Under the pieces are notes generated by a model, which saw only the letters and a list, made by a program, of their open reading frames with translations, was not told where the DNA came from and did no database searches. A stretch of DNA of 64,000 bases from Megaleporinus macrocephalus (taxonomy: Eukaryota > Chordata > Actinopteri > Characiformes > Anostomidae), in NCBI GenBank assembly GCA_021613375.1, contig CM038722.1, positions 26,522,941 to 26,586,940 of the forward strand, in the 5' to 3' direction. This document shows positions 12,775 through 26,200 of the stretch, piece by piece (the first letter of the stretch is position 1; each line of letters begins with the position of its first letter). The position numbers and the translations under genes are program-made.

Positions 12775-13085
12775 GAAACATCTTTAGGACAGATGCTGAA
12801 ACTCTCAGGAGGCCAATTGACTTGCATCACTTGAAGTCAAATATGGATCATACACAGCAGTTTCACTTCTGAGCCCGAACACTGAAGAACAGAGCGACAG
12901 GAGATTAACAAAGTATGTGGAGAAACAGATGGGCTACGAGGTGATGTGGTCAGATGAGAGATCACAAGTGGGTACCCCAAAAGCTCAGTGCAGGAGTCCA
13001 ACAGTCGGAGGGTTCTAATATGTAGTAGAGGTGGCATGATTTGGGCCCACTTGTCCCATTTGAGGGGAACAGTCACTGCATCATA
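12775..13085 (+). mobile_element. Possible fossil Tc1-like transposase fragment
   Basis: The stretch around 12950 encodes VMWSDER, reminiscent of the W-S-D-E catalytic block of Tc1 transposases. It is followed after frame breaks by 'gtggcatgatttgggc', similar to the G-G-x-x-M-x-W-G block. Several stops and shifts are present. The evidence is thin, and the match could be chance. Confidence 0.35.
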
Positions 13086-13489
13086 ATAAAATCATTATTT
13101 TTATTCTAAAATAAAAACAATGTTTTATCAGAGGAGTATGAGTGGTCACTGAATGGTATGAAACGATTAAAATTGGTAACACTTTCTATAAGTCAGGTAT
13201 CTCAATATAAGTGTAGTCATAAAGATCTATAAGCATTCATATTAATTTATAATAGGTTTGTAACTGTATACAAATCATCATAATCACAAACATAAAATGT
13301 TATACTCATATATAACTATTTTATATATTTATTATATATTTTATATATTAATTATATATATATATATATGTTTTTCCCCAGTGTAAAGTATATTGGGGAA
13401 AAATGTAAATATTATATATTATATAATATTATATATAATTTCTATTCCCAAAATTCAGCAAATAAACAGTTTTTGTGTATTAAAATATG

Positions 13490-13757
13490 CAGAAGTGTGT
13501 GGTTTACCATTTCCGAGTGTGTATGTTCTCCCCGTGTTTGAGTGGGTTTTCTCCAGGTACTCCAGTTTCCTCCCACAGTCCAAACACATGCATATTGGGT
13601 TGACCGGTCACTCTAAATTACCTGTAGGTGTGAGTGTGTGCGCGAGTGTGTGCTGTCTCCAGCCCTGGTGGAAGTAAATCCTACGTAAAACATTTAGCCA
13701 AATCTGGTGTCCAAGTTGACTCGCTGTGGCGACCCTGTAGAAGAGAAAAAGCCGAAA

Positions 13758-13760
<3 letters not shown>
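13490..13760 (+). repeat. SINE-like fish dispersed repeat, copy 1
   Basis: Contains the landmarks 'tatgttctccccgtgttt', 'ctccagtttcctcccacag', 'tccaaacacatgcat' and 'actctaaattacc'. The same landmarks occur at 38.2 kb, and on the minus strand at 15.2 kb. These belong to a very common fish dispersed repeat that usually ends in an ATGG-type tail. The exact class was not established. Confidence 0.7.

Positions 13761-13804
<44 letters not shown>
13761..13804. repeat. (GT)n microsatellite
   Basis: About 22 GT units directly following the SINE-like repeat. Confidence 0.95.
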
Positions 13805-13805
<1 letters not shown>

Positions 13806-13872
13806 CTCTCTACCATTTCACTTAGAAAATCAACAAAATAAGTTGACCAGTAGTGTCAATACCTTTGTATAT

Positions 13873-14690
13873 GACAAATACACTAATAATACAGGAATAC
13901 ATTAATAATACACTAATACAACAACAACAACAATACACTAATAATACACTAATAATACAGCAATACACTAATAATACACTAATACACTAATAATACACTA
14001 ATAATACACTAATAATACACTAATAATACACTAATACACTAATAATACACTAATAATACACTAATAATACACTAATAATACACTAATACACTAATACACT
14101 AATAATACACTAATAATACACTAATACACTAATAATACACTAATACACTAATACACTAATAATACACTAATAATACACTAATACACTAATAATACACTAA
14201 TACACTAATAATACACTAATAATACACTAATAATACACTAATACACTAATAATACACTAATACACTAATAATACACTAATAATACACTAATACACTAATA
14301 ATACACTAATAATACACTAATAATACACTAATACACTAATAATACACTAATAATACACTAATAATACACTAATACACTAATAATACACTAATAATACACT
14401 AATACACTAATAATACACTAATAATACACTAATAATACATTAATACACTAATAATACACTAATAATACACTAATAATACACTAATACACTAATTATACAC
14501 TAATAATACACTAATAATACACTAATAATACACTAATACACTAATAATACACTAATAATACACTAATACACTAATAATACACTAATAATACACTAATAAT
14601 ACATTAATACACTAATAATACACTAATAATACACTAATACACTAATTACACACTAATAATACACTAATAATACAGTAATACACAAGTGGT
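13873..14690 (+). repeat. ACTAATAAT / ACTAATAC tandem array (~0.8 kb)
   Basis: Over 800 bp made almost only of the words 'acactaataat' and 'acactaat', mixed in irregular order with rare variants ('acattaat', 'acagcaat', 'actaattat'). The mixing of an 11-bp and an 8-bp unit gives short higher-order blocks. No coding role. Confidence 0.95.
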
Positions 14691-14808
14691 AAATACACTA
14701 TAATTCAGAAAGTACTGGCAGTAAAATGTGATGCTGTGAATAGATGACCTGATGCTGTTCATCACACAGTGAAAAACCAAAAAACCTTATTTAAGAGATA
14801 AAACTAGG

Positions 14809-14810
<2 letters not shown>

Positions 14811-14860
<50 letters not shown>
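14811..14860. repeat. (CT)n microsatellite
   Basis: About 24 CT units. Confidence 0.95.
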
Positions 14861-14863
<3 letters not shown>

Positions 14864-15184
14864 TCACAGTCAGCATTAAACAGTCTCTTTAAACTGTCTC
14901 TTCTTTAATTTCCCTGAGGAGGACACAGTAGATGACTAAACATAATGAAAGCCTGTCAATGGAGAGCTGTTACTGCAGGTGGTGATAAGCACAGCTTCAG
15001 TGAAGCCAGCATTTGTTTAAAAGCACACTGATTATGATGGCCACTGCTCACTGGCCCTTATTCACCCTTATTCATAGTTACACAGACCCTTGTTAGTGCA
15101 TGTAGACGTCTAAGTAAAACATATGATTTCCAATAGGACACAACCTTAACCTCCATACCAGAACTGCTGACTCCTACTTTCTAA

Positions 15185-15415
15185 ATCCAAACATCCATCC
15201 ATCTAGTCAGGGTCACTGGAGCCAATCCCAGGGTCATTGGGTAAAGGCAGTGTACACCATGGACAGGTCGCCAATGACCAATACACACTCACACACACAC
15301 CTATGGGCAATTTAGAATGACCGATCAACCTAGGACATCACTGACTAGGAGTACCCAGAGAGAACACGCAGAACGCCCCAGACCTGGAATCCAACCCACC
15401 ACCATGCCGCCCCAA
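15185..15415 (-). repeat. SINE-like fish dispersed repeat, copy 2
   Basis: Begins with 'catccatccatc', the complement of an ATGG tail. It then carries, inverted, the same landmarks as the copies at 13.5 and 38.2 kb ('gacaggtcgcc', 'caatttagaatgacc', 'gaatccaaccc'). The orientation is therefore opposite to those copies. Confidence 0.7.
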
Positions 15416-16460
15416 ATGCAAACATAAGACAAGGCAAAATAAATTTATAGACGTTTCTCCAGTTTGGTTCTTCAAGGGAGCCAAGAGAGTATGTAGAGAA
15501 ACACATGGACTACAATCTGCACTTTGAAAAAACTACAAAGTGCTGCTATATGGTTATTGGAGCTGATAAAATGGACAGATGTAGAAACTATGAGTTTGTT
15601 TTAATGTTATAGCTGATTGGTGTATATATACATATTCCCATTATATTCCATTGTGTCCCAGCTCTGGTCTGTTATATAGAGTTAATAAGAGTTTTCTCTT
15701 ACTGAGTGTCAGTCTTTACTTTGGTGGGGGGAGGAGATTATTTTCATTACATCCTTTTACGTCACTTAACTTCACAGAAAGTGCAACATCATGCTGAGAA
15801 ATAACAAAGGCCTGTTTTCACAGTCAGTAATTCTGAAATATTCTGTTTTTGCATCCCTACAAATGCTGACGGGAACACAAATCCTTTTTATCTTCTGTAA
15901 CAATTTAAACTCGTTAACTTTGTGGATGATGTAACTCTGTGTCAGCGTTGGATGCCCTGTTGCCAGTTTCAGCGGCCACTTCTGCTCAGTCTCTGTGTGC
16001 GTCCTCCCTCAGGTATTCCTCAGAGCTGCGAGGCAACTTGGCAACAGTATCCACGGTAACAGCTGAGGTAACCCAATTAACACTTTGCTGACAGGCAGCG
16101 GAACGAGGGGCCGCCGACTTTTGGCTTGCTCTCTTTGTCTGGCTTTTATGTGTTGGGTGGGGCTTTTCTGAGCCAGCCTGTGCTGAAAGTAGGGCTTTGT
16201 TTGTTGCTGAATGACTAATGAGGGTTATGAGACGTCCACTTTGTGCCATTACTGTCTTTATCTTGTTTATTCTACTGTTTTCAGGCTTTGAAAAAAAGAC
16301 ACGCATCATGGGTGTGACTTTCTGACCTCGCAACAATTTGATTATGATTCTAAAGAAACGGTTGGGTACACCATGAAATCTATTTTGGTAACACTTCCTT
16401 TGAATCCTATATTTGTAATGCTTTATAAATGCTTTTAGAAGTTATTGTGTGGCATATGTT
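15416..16460. other. Intergenic, nothing recognised
   Basis: A 116-codon minus-strand ORF at 15986-16336 has no recognisable domain or splice context and is treated as chance. Confidence 0.5.
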
Positions 16461-16933
16461 CCAGCCAACATGTCCATGTGGGCCCCATATTGGTTTTATC
16501 TGGGCTGCATGGGTTTCACATGGGCTTGTGGGAGGCTTTGTGATTGGTGATACATGGGCCTCACTTGGGTTATAGCATTGGGACCCAGTCGGGCTACAGT
16601 CACGGGTCCTGGCTGGGTCAGTTGGTGGACCACATTGAAGTTACAGTTGTGGGCCCCAGTTAGGTTACAGGTGGGAGTATTGCATGGCCTAATTTAGCTG
16701 AATATGTGGTTCCTGCAGGGTTACAGTAATTTCTGTTTTGGCACCAGTGAATGATTGTTCACATGGACCCCACTTGTAGCCGAGATTGGCCCCATTAGTG
16801 GCCTATATGGGCATACACACACACGGAGCCAATGGACTAACCTTTGTGGGGCCCCAACTGGGTTGCCAAAAGGGGATTCAATTGGCAGCTCATTTTTTAC
16901 CCATATGGGTCCCACATTGACATGTTGGCTGGG
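16461..16933. mobile_element. MITE with ~32-bp inverted ends
   Basis: The left end 'ccagccaacatgtccatgtg' continues as 'ggccccatattgg'. The right end read on minus is 'ccagccaacatgtcaatgtg', continuing as 'ggacccatatggg'. The arms pair over 32 bp with few mismatches. The interior is a degenerate series of 'tgggccccagttgggtta'-like words, which may be an eroded tandem repeat. No transposase. Confidence 0.85.
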
Positions 16934-18674
16934 GTGTCACCTTAATACCAGCCATACAGGTGTATGAGTGCCTCATGTCTCTCCGGTTGCCAGTTGGCAA
17001 AACATAAATCCCTTTGTCAATTTCACACTATTCATTTTAATAAGATATTGTAGTAACCTGAGCTGCACAGGCTATCACTGGCTCCAAAGGGCTCTGGAGC
17101 TGTGGCTATGCAGACGGCCACATGTGTTGTTGTGTGTTAGTTTAATCTGGAAAGTAGGTTATTCCAGAGACGTCTGTGTTGTGGGGGGGTTGGTCACAAT
17201 CAGGAGGAAGCAGGTGGTTCGTGTGACCTCCCCCAACAGCTCAGCACTCTGCATTTGCCTTTTTGGCTGCACATTTATAAAGGAGTATACTTTGCATGGC
17301 CTCCTGTGTGTCTTACTCTGTGCCAGCGTTAAAATACTGTGTGAAATGTTTTAAGATATCAGCCATTCAAGACGTATATCAAATTCCACATTCCAAAATC
17401 CAGTCTTTCTTGCTGATGTTACTCAACGAATGCAGGTAGTTGAATAAAACTGAGACGAGTATGTGGTTTCAATCAAATACAAGAACTTGTCAGATTTACC
17501 TGGTGTTTGACCTTGCTGAGTAAAACATCTTTCTAATTGGCTACTGTTGTCATCTAATTTGCATAATAAGTATGTTTCTCCCCCTGTGTTTTACTTGCCA
17601 TCTGTGGGATGTCAACTCCCCTCCGTTTCCTCCTCATGCGGGCGTGTCTCCTTTGTGTTCTTGGTTAACCATCCAGCCTCATTGCTATTGGCTGTAAGAG
17701 TGAGGTACCAGTGCTAAGCATGTGGCTGGACATGCTGGGCTTTACATAAACAACTGATCACCTTGGGTTTAGTATATGATTCGTATATTGGTTTCATTAG
17801 TGGTCCATAATTGTGATTAATATTATGTAAGAAGCTGCTTAAAGGTGGAATTCCAGTCAGCTTTAATGGGCAATTCTGCACAAGCTGTTTGGTCAAATAG
17901 AATCAATTTAATTCCTAGTTTTTCCAATTAACATAAGTATGGAGAGAAATGATGGACTCTTTAGTGGTGGTGATAGGACCCGGGGGTCATGACGTTACTT
18001 GTTATCCCCTACATAGGTCACGTGTAATGTAAAGTTGGCGTAAAATAAAGAAACTTACTGGTAAATAAGAAACTTGCTTTGTTTTACTGAATTGCATCCA
18101 ACAGAATCAGAGTATGAGAGGTAACTACGGTGGAGGAGCTGTTCACTATCACTACCAGCTTTAGCGTGATGAAGAACTTCTACATTACAACTGCATCCTA
18201 GCAGGCTGAGGGTCTGTATGAGTGTAAGGCCACTGTATTTGTACAGTTGGTTTCTATGCATTACTGCTATTACATACAATGATAAACTCTATAGCTTTAA
18301 ATACAAATAATAGAATCGGGGAAGGATAAGCTCATAACATTTACAACAAGAGGGATTTTACTCTGTGCCTTTGATAAATAGACCCATCCCCCTATGGGTT
18401 AAAGGTCAATGGCTTTGTCTGCCCCAAGAGCTCTGGGGAATATCAGGACAATGCAAATTTGTCTATGTTAATATCTCTTTGGTCCTAAGGCTTTTAGAAT
18501 ATGTTCTTTTTGCTGTTTAGTCAAGAACAAATCACCAATCTAATCACATATTATACAGTTCAGATACATCTGTTCTAAGAAGAATCCTCAGGAAAGGCTC
18601 AACACAGCAGCAGTGGAACAGCAGGGAAGAGAAATACATACTACTATACTACACACACACCAATTACATATATG
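16934..18674. other. Intergenic, nothing recognised
   Basis: The 128-codon ORF at 16968-17354 shows no recognisable family and is treated as chance. No other structure was seen. Confidence 0.45.
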
Positions 18675-18807
18675 TTATTATATTATATTATATTATATTA
18701 TATTATATTATATTATATTATATTATATTATATTATATTATATCATATTATATTATATTATATTATATTATATTATATTATATTATATTATATTATATTA
18801 TATTATT
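18675..18807. repeat. (TTATA)n pentanucleotide microsatellite
   Basis: About 26 units of TATTA with a single interruption ('tatcatatta') near 18743. Its right side leads into a fragment of the small GTCCAAAG MITE family ('caatggaaccaga' at about 18818). Confidence 0.95.
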
Positions 18808-19234
18808 AATGTAGGTCAATGGAACCAGACTGTTTTGGGCCATTTCTTTTGGTCATTTCTTTTTGGCACTGAAACATGGGTTTTGGGTTATATTTACTTT
18901 TTTTTGCAATTAGTTGCTTAATCACTCAATCCAAAGTTGTTTCCACTTATTTAAGTGAGAAGAGACAAGCAATGAAAGAATATTGGTGTACTTACCCAGA
19001 ATTCCAAGCGGGTTAGTTGATTTCTGTTTATGAGCTCTTTTTTCCCTTCAGATGTATTTTTTAAGCAAACAAACAAATCATCGCCAGGTTCTCGCCAATA
19101 CACAGCCCTAATATAATACATATTATTATTGCATATATATGCTTATTAAGTTCTTCTTATTATTAATAAGTGTACAAAAAAAGCATATTGTTCTTGTGAG
19201 GACATGTGGTCCTTATAAATATAGCAATACAAGA

Positions 19235-19311
<77 letters not shown>
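19235..19311. repeat. Compound (AC)n(AT)n microsatellite
   Basis: About 10 AC units followed by about 28 AT units. Confidence 0.95.
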
Positions 19312-19312
<1 letters not shown>

Positions 19313-19844
19313 GGCTGCTGTTACATCATCTGCAGTCTTCGGTCGAGTGTGAGTTCAATAATAGCAACTTGATAGCAGCAGGAAATTAGCTGTCACTGGG
19401 GCATCAGGAACAGCAGCATTTTAAATCTGTGATGAAACCGATGATGACATCAGTCAGACTGGGGGGCAATAACACACAACACGCCAACAGCAGAGATAAT
19501 CAACTGTATCAGCAGCAGTCTGAGAGGAAGGGGGTCTTAGAGGGAGAGTGCGCCGAGCGGCACAGTGGAACAGTCTCTGCTGCTCGGTGGCACTGCAGGG
19601 GTATAAATCTTTGAAGAACTGCTGCATGCGCCACAGCCCACCCAGCACTCTCACAGCACAAATGCGTGTGTTGCCACAGGCGTCTGTGGGTGTGGTTCTG
19701 AGGGTGCTTGTGTGAGTAAATACTGTATCTGTGTTTATTACTTTCTGTATAGTCCATCAATAGGCGGCCTAATGATTTCCTTTCAGGTTACGTAAAAGTA
19801 GACTGAACATTGAGACTAGTCTTGAGTCTTCAGTCTACTCAGTG
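19312..19844. other. Intergenic, nothing recognised
   Basis: Overlapping short ORFs on both strands with no similarity; nothing else seen. Confidence 0.45.
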
Positions 19845-20115
19845 CAGTACACATGCTCTGGCCACTTTATTAGGTACACACTGTATCTACCTGGTATCTA
19901 CACTCATTGCCTGTTTTTCCTGCAATTACAGACTGTAGGTTCTCTGTTTCTCTGTATCCTATATTACCCCCCTTTCATCCTGTTCTGCAGTGGTCAGGAT
20001 CTCCCACAGGACCACCACAGAGCAGGTACTATTTGGGTGGTGGGTAATTCTCAGCACTGCAGTGACACTGACGCGAGAGGATCAGACACAGCAGTGCTGA
20101 TGGCCTTTCAGCTGA
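19845..20115 (+). repeat. Dispersed fish repeat ('ggccactttattaggtacac' family)
   Basis: The run 'ggccactttattaggtacac', then 'ccctttcatcctgttct', 'cacaggaccaccacagagc' and 'ctcagcactgcagtgacact' is a familiar dispersed fish repeat, abundant in otophysan genomes as I recall it. A second, more worn copy lies at about 2310-2430. The class of element is not certain. Confidence 0.65.
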
Positions 20116-20120
20116 ACTTG

Positions 20121-20212
20121 GGCTTCCTATTCGCCAGTTTCTTCATCAAATGTTCTATTCCACCTTAAATGGAATAATGAACGTTTACAAAACGAGCTGG
20201 CGAACAGGAGTC
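20121..20212. repeat. Palindromic mini-element with TTCCACCTTAA core
   Basis: The left arm 'ttcctattcgccag' pairs with the right arm 'ctggcgaacaggag'. The centre is 'attccaccttaaatggaat'. It is the same kind of structure as the element at 35439-35530, so a short foldback family is implied. A lone core also occurs near 20361 and near 2056. Confidence 0.65.
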
Positions 20213-20755
20213 CCACTGGAGCCTCCACATCTTTAAGATAATACTGGATAACTTTCATTTCCATTTGTTAGTTTGCTCAGCACGTTTCACTCTGGAAACC
20301 TTCTCAAAGCTTGAACAACATTGAGGCTTCGCACAGCATACAGAGGGAAAGAGGTCTACCATTCCACCTTAACTGGCGTCACACCCCCCAAAGCAATCAG
20401 AATGACTAGGCACGTTGTATGAGATTGTTTATGTTTTGACTGCTGATCATCTAAACTGAAAGTTTAATAGTAACAGTTTACTTTGTATTGATTTCGAGGC
20501 TCATTGTATTTTCCAGCCTGTAGCTTTTTACTGTTTTGTTGTTTCTAAAGCAGCCAATCAGTGCAGGGCTCATTAAAATATTCATACTCATTAAAAGTCA
20601 TCTGTTTCTTTCTCAGGACTGTAAATGGGTGTGTAAAACGATATCTGAGCACTTTTCACCAAGACCAAAATCACATACCAGCTATGTAGATGTTTAAGAA
20701 CAGTTTGAAAAATTATATTCATTAATTTTGTGTCAACTTTAAAGAAATAACTAGG
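20213..20755. other. Intergenic, nothing recognised
   Basis: Contains one further 'attccaccttaactgg' core near 20361. No gene signal. Confidence 0.4.
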
Positions 20756-21699
20756 TAGAGATGGCCATGTATAGGTATCGGCAGATGTTTAATCAAAATA
20801 TGTGATCAGTGATCGGCCAATATTTCTCCAATTTAGCCGATCCCAAGAGCTGATTGATGACGTTAAACAAATGAGCCTAATTTTTGTATTTACAGGTAGC
20901 ATTTCATCCAGGAAGAGGAGCCCTCTGTGAAACCCCCTCCGGCCAGCTCCCTGCAATTCCTATCTGAACCACTAGGTGGAAATACACACCCTTTCATTTT
21001 CCACACACTGACTAAAGCAGCGGCCTCTCGAGAACAGTTTACGCCGTTCACTGCATGCGCTGACAGAAAACATATCGTCTGTCTGACAGTGTTTACCGTA
21101 TGTGACTCAGACTCATCCAGGGTGTTTTTGAAATGTGTAAAATCAGTGTGTCTCGTTGGGGAACCAAGACAAAGATATTTAACTCCACTAATCTGATACG
21201 ACACCATGCAGCTGAATACAGTGAGTATCAGCAAACAGCAGAGCTAGCACACACAGCTAACACAAAACAAACAACCCAGAACACCATACAGACCAGATCT
21301 GACCAGTACTAACAGAACAGCAGCAACAATTCAAGATCTACATTTAATGATTACAGATTTTTGTTTAAATAACAGAGTCTGTGTTTAATGACTGCAGTTT
21401 TTACTGCATTTATTTAATTAGCTTTCATTTTAAATCATTTTTACAGTATTTGGGGATATTTGTTTATTTACTTTGTTTATTTACTGTTAATTTTGTTAAA
21501 ATATTATGCTGTTTCACATGAGCTTGTTAAAAATTGTAATAAACCAGTTTAGACCATGTTTTATGCTTTGTTTGCACTAATAACTACATGTAGCCCTGCC
21601 ATGGCATATAGCCCCGCCCTCGATCGGTATCGGCTATCGGCCGTTCACACTGAAAGGTGATCGGAATCAGCCTCAAAAACGCTGATCGGTCCATCTCTA
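20756..21699. mobile_element. hAT-like non-autonomous transposon
   Basis: The left end reads 'tagagatggccatgtatagg'. The right end read on minus reads 'tagagatggaccgatcagcg'. Both sides have 'gatcggtatcggc'-type words just inside. A 944-bp element with short inverted ends and no transposase fits the hAT-type elements common in fish. The flanking 8-bp sequences match only partly, so the target duplication is not clear. The opposed 89- and 114-codon ORFs inside have no recognisable similarity. Confidence 0.65.
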
Positions 21700-23219
21700 A
21701 TACTGAGGTATTTGTGTAATGACTTATGTAATCTATTTGTGTGATGATAAGTCGTCAAGGCCATTTCATTGCACAGGAATGTATGTCATGGCTGTGAGCA
21801 TCCAGAAGAAACATAACATTTCTTTATTAACATTTCAGCATATTACTGCTTTTAAATGTTCTCATTACTATTTCCTTTATGGTGTTTACTTGTATATTTA
21901 TCTTTATCCATATGTCTGTGTTTATTCTAATATATGGTGTTTTTACAGGCAAAACATTTCGATCATTCTACTGAACTGGTGCAGTTTTTGGATTTTTAAC
22001 TGACTTGGACTGTAGACTAAAGCCTTTTTGCTATAAATGACACTACGACTTAATTCTGTTTATTTTATTAAAACAAATAGTTTAACATTCCATTTTGTCA
22101 CTACCAGAACAATTAAAACGCTACCAAAACTTAGTGTTGACTTTAAAACGGACCAAATTCTAGCCCAGATTTATCAAGCATTTCCAAGTAAGAACACTGA
22201 TCTAAGATCAGGTTTCATCTGTTCATGTAATTGAGTGTTATATAAAAATTCAAACTAAGTTGAGCCCAGGTCAGCATTCTTACTCTGAAAAGAATCCCTG
22301 AATATATCTTAAAAATGATACATGACCATACATGACAAACACAGCTGTACACATAAAATCAGAAAATCATAAAAAAACATTCCTAATTGCTAAAAACAGG
22401 TGTTTCGGTAGTGACCATTCTTGGTGTTGCACACTGATTTTCAGACACATAAACTTCAAATCTAACTGCTCCACATGTGGCCATGAGGGACAGGGATGTA
22501 GATCCCATTCCTGTTCTAAAATGCAGGGGTGTGGCTACAGTAAGGCCCGCTTTTGTGTTGTCGGTGGTGACATGAAAACATAGGATGGAATTATTTGGAT
22601 AAAGCCACTTTATGAAACAGTGAACTCTTAATATAAATCTTTTAACTTGAAAAAACAAAGAAATACATCTTTTTAAAACAATGTACACACTATTTTGGCA
22701 AATGTAGGGCTTAAGGTTTGGAACAGCCACCTCCCACTAATAAGTACCCTGTAATAACCTAGTATTCATTTAGCTTATTACTATCTCTATCATTGTAAAT
22801 AGATAATATCTAAACTTGTATTTATTGTTTCTTTTACTGGTACTGGCAATTAGACTGAAAACTGCTTAGAGTTTAAACTGGGCAGAAGAAGAAGAAGAAG
22901 TAGAAGTGCATTATATGCACTCATTATTGAATGTTAATTATGCTATGATTAAAAGCAACAATTAGTTTCGCACCATCCAAATGATCACAATCACAATTAG
23001 ATCCTATTATGCTCCTACTTCAATGATCATATTCCAGTTGAAGTAGCAAACAAGGTAGAGATCTTGTATTTAGACCTACATCTTAACAAATATAGTTTCA
23101 ACACATTCTATCATGCTTTATAATGATGTGTATAATGTTTAATGATGATGAAAGTATGGTTTATATCCCCAGTTTGAGGTTGAAACAGCAACACAAACAA
23201 CATTATAGACTCATAATGC
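21700..23219. other. AT-rich intergenic DNA, nothing recognised
   Basis: No exon or repeat could be delimited. A short 'gaagaagaag' run occurs at about 22887. Confidence 0.45.
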
Positions 23220-26200
23220 CAGTCTTTATTGGTCATCTGTGATACAGCAGTAGGCTAAGATCCAGAATAAAGAGTAGAGTACATAATCTACATTCAATTC
23301 CTCAACGGTTTGCAGCCATTCAGTGTAGCATCTAGTCACTAGAGAAACAAAACAAAAAAAGATGAGAGCACAAACAATTCGCTAACTCACACTCTGCTAG
23401 CTTCAGCAAGCTGCTGGTGGTTTAAGGCATTCTGATAACCTAAAGTATTCATATGTTTGATTTCTGTCCATCTTTTTCAACCTGTACTTGTTAAAGACTG
23501 CTCATCGGTTTGGATTTGATCACTTATACTGACGGTGATTCGTTACACATGCAGTGTTATTGCTGCCAGTGCAAGATGGCCAGCTTACTGTGTGTTCCTT
23601 TCTCAGTGAGGTGCGTTGCAGTGCTTTGTAAATGATCCCCTTCATTCTTTAGATGGTGACTGACTGCACATCTACACGTCCAGAGAACTGAAGAAACTGA
23701 ATGGACAAGCTTCCAGATTGGCCCGGAATTCCCTCGCAAATGAGCCTTTGCAAAAGCTAATGGGAAGTAGCTGAGGTTAGCCTACTGAGAGAAAGCAACT
23801 ACCTGAACACATCTTGAAAAAATTAAACAATAATAAAAAAAGAAATTCTTCCACACCGTCTTGTAGTACCATCCATTACATTACAGCAGAAGGTGCACCA
23901 AGTCAGGTCTATGTTGGCCTGACAAAATAGCTACAAGAAAACAAGGTGCATCTTTTATTTTATTTGATTTTTTTACACCTGTACTCCGTGAAGCACCGCC
24001 TCCTACAAAGTTCCCTATTACCTGGGGATTGGCTGGTAGGTCACAAACATTATGGGATCACTAGTGGCATTAACATAACTCTAATCCACCAACCCCCCAT
24101 TTCAGGTGATCTACGTTCTTGCTAACCTGCATCTAACAAACACCCTCTACCCAAGAACTAGTCTAGCCAATCGAGGATTCAATCAACTGAGCTAATCAAC
24201 TAAGTTACTCTTCACTGCACTAGATCATCCAACCAATCCAACTGAGATACCGTCAACCAGTTGTAGCGCAGAAGGCGAGGCTTGATGGGATACGGGTGGG
24301 AAGAAAAGACGCAGGCAAAACGGTAGTCGTGGTGTCAAAACCTGGCAGTGTTCAAGTGGAATCAGAGAAAAGCTGCTAGCACTGATTGAGAGAGTGCGAG
24401 TCTAACTTTGTGGACCCATTTCAAGCCTAATCATGGAGTTCCAGCAGAGACTCATTCAACAAGCCCTATTTTTCATGCGTTTTAATCGAGTCGGGTCCGA
24501 AATTGTGCCTATAAGTCACGTTCTCTCTTTTTTTCGTTTTTGGTAGGAGCTCAGAAGTGGGTGTTTATGAGATTTCCTTATTAGTTAATAAGGCTTGGAG
24601 AGGGTCGGATGGGATGACGGTAGATTTGTGCATCGTCTACAGTTCTCCTTCAAATCAGTCAACAACTTCATAACATTTAGGTCATCTGCCCATGCGCTAA
24701 TTGCCGTTGGGTTCGTTCTCAGTTCACCCCAAAAATTATTATAAGAGAGCGTAAGCTCGAAGCTGCTACATCGGAGGTCTCTCTCTCTCTCTTTCTCTCT
24801 CAGATTTCAACTACACTCGTTACCAAGTCCTAAACAGCACCAGTGTTCCTCTTTAAGACTTTGACAGTCGATAGGAATGAGATGGTGTTGGGGGACGTAC
24901 GACAAATGTGCCCTGAACTGATTAGCATCTTGAAAATGCATCGTCGTCATCAACAGCACCAAGCAGCATGTGGAAAGGCATCAGCAGTTATTGGGCCACA
25001 ACTCGAAATGAACTCTCGCTCACTGTGACTAGAAAGCCTTTCATATTCACACGAACGGTGGGCATAGTAGGGTCAGTACGGTGGGAAGAGGTGACCTACT
25101 ATTGCCCTCTTCAAGTGCCCACTGCAAGGCAATGGGGGATTTTCTGGTCAGCTCATATGCACCCTCGCCATGCAAACAGGGTATTAACATCATGCAGTAG
25201 CTGCTACGTACATACAAATCCTTCACATTTTCCGGGAACTGGGATTCGGGATTGGCACCACGGTTAGTCCTGAAGAGGACATTCGTGCTTGGAAAGAGAA
25301 TCTAGAGCTGCTAAAGCTGCTAGAGCTTCTAGAACCGCCACACCGGGTTTCTCAGTGTTCGACAACAGGGTTCTTTCTTGAATTGCAACGCAAGGTCACC
25401 ATGCACTCGTATGGGCCGGGAGCTACAAACGTCTAACAATGAGCGAGGATGGGTGCAACCCAACTTGTACAACAATGTATTATGAGGTGACGAGGGCCTT
25501 GGTGCTGTACAGTGGGCGAATAACAGCATTGCCATGGCGCAGAGCAGTAAGGCTCAGACAAAGACAGTATTGCAGGTCAAGTTCTGTGCTGGTTTTAGCT
25601 AGCAAAACCTTGTTTTTGTGCAGCGTGAACACAAGCTCTCACTTCCTAGCGTCGCAGCCCGTTTCCTCCCCCACATCTATGTCTGCGGAGGGGTCGGTAC
25701 GGGTACAGTTAGCGAGTCAACCGAATGTTTCGGTCGTCCTGAATGCACCGTGCATGTTTACACACACATACACACGTCTACACATGCACAGTACACACAT
25801 CCTTCTCTCTTCTCTTTTTTTTTTTTGGAATGTGATAAGAGTAGCCTGCGGCAGTGCACTTAAGGGTTCTCAAAAAAATGACATCTAATGCGGAACGCGG
25901 ACCTGGATCGGCTAACGGTAGCGGACGGTGGACAGTATGGACACCTGAGGTGCGTTCGGTAGTGTGCAGAATATCGTAAAGGGGCGGACGCCCCGAGAGT
26001 ACCGAGAGTGCTGTAGTCACTAAGTGGAGAGAGAAAGAGAGAGTTGATTGATATGCGGGTACGTCGGCTTCCTTTCTGAGACGCTCCTACTCTTTTAGAA
26101 ATAAAGGTTCTTTGAAGGTTCTTGGCCGCCATGCACAGCTGTAGTGAAACCTTTCAGCGCATGCGTCTGGCATGGTTGCAGGTTTTGCATCCAATCAAGC

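Noticed and set aside
15986..16336. 116-codon minus-strand ORF
   Set aside because: Serine/lysine-rich but without any known motif or exon signals.
16968..17354. 128-codon ORF
   Set aside because: No similarity recognised, no splice context, and composition typical of chance ORFs.
24240..24420. Possible exon of another gene in the repeat-poor block
   Set aside because: No frame with family similarity and no matched splice sites; more easily explained as untranslated or intergenic DNA.
25439..25888. 149-codon ORF downstream of INA
   Set aside because: No recognisable family. Two further ORFs in other frames and on the other strand overlap it, as expected by chance in GC-richer DNA.
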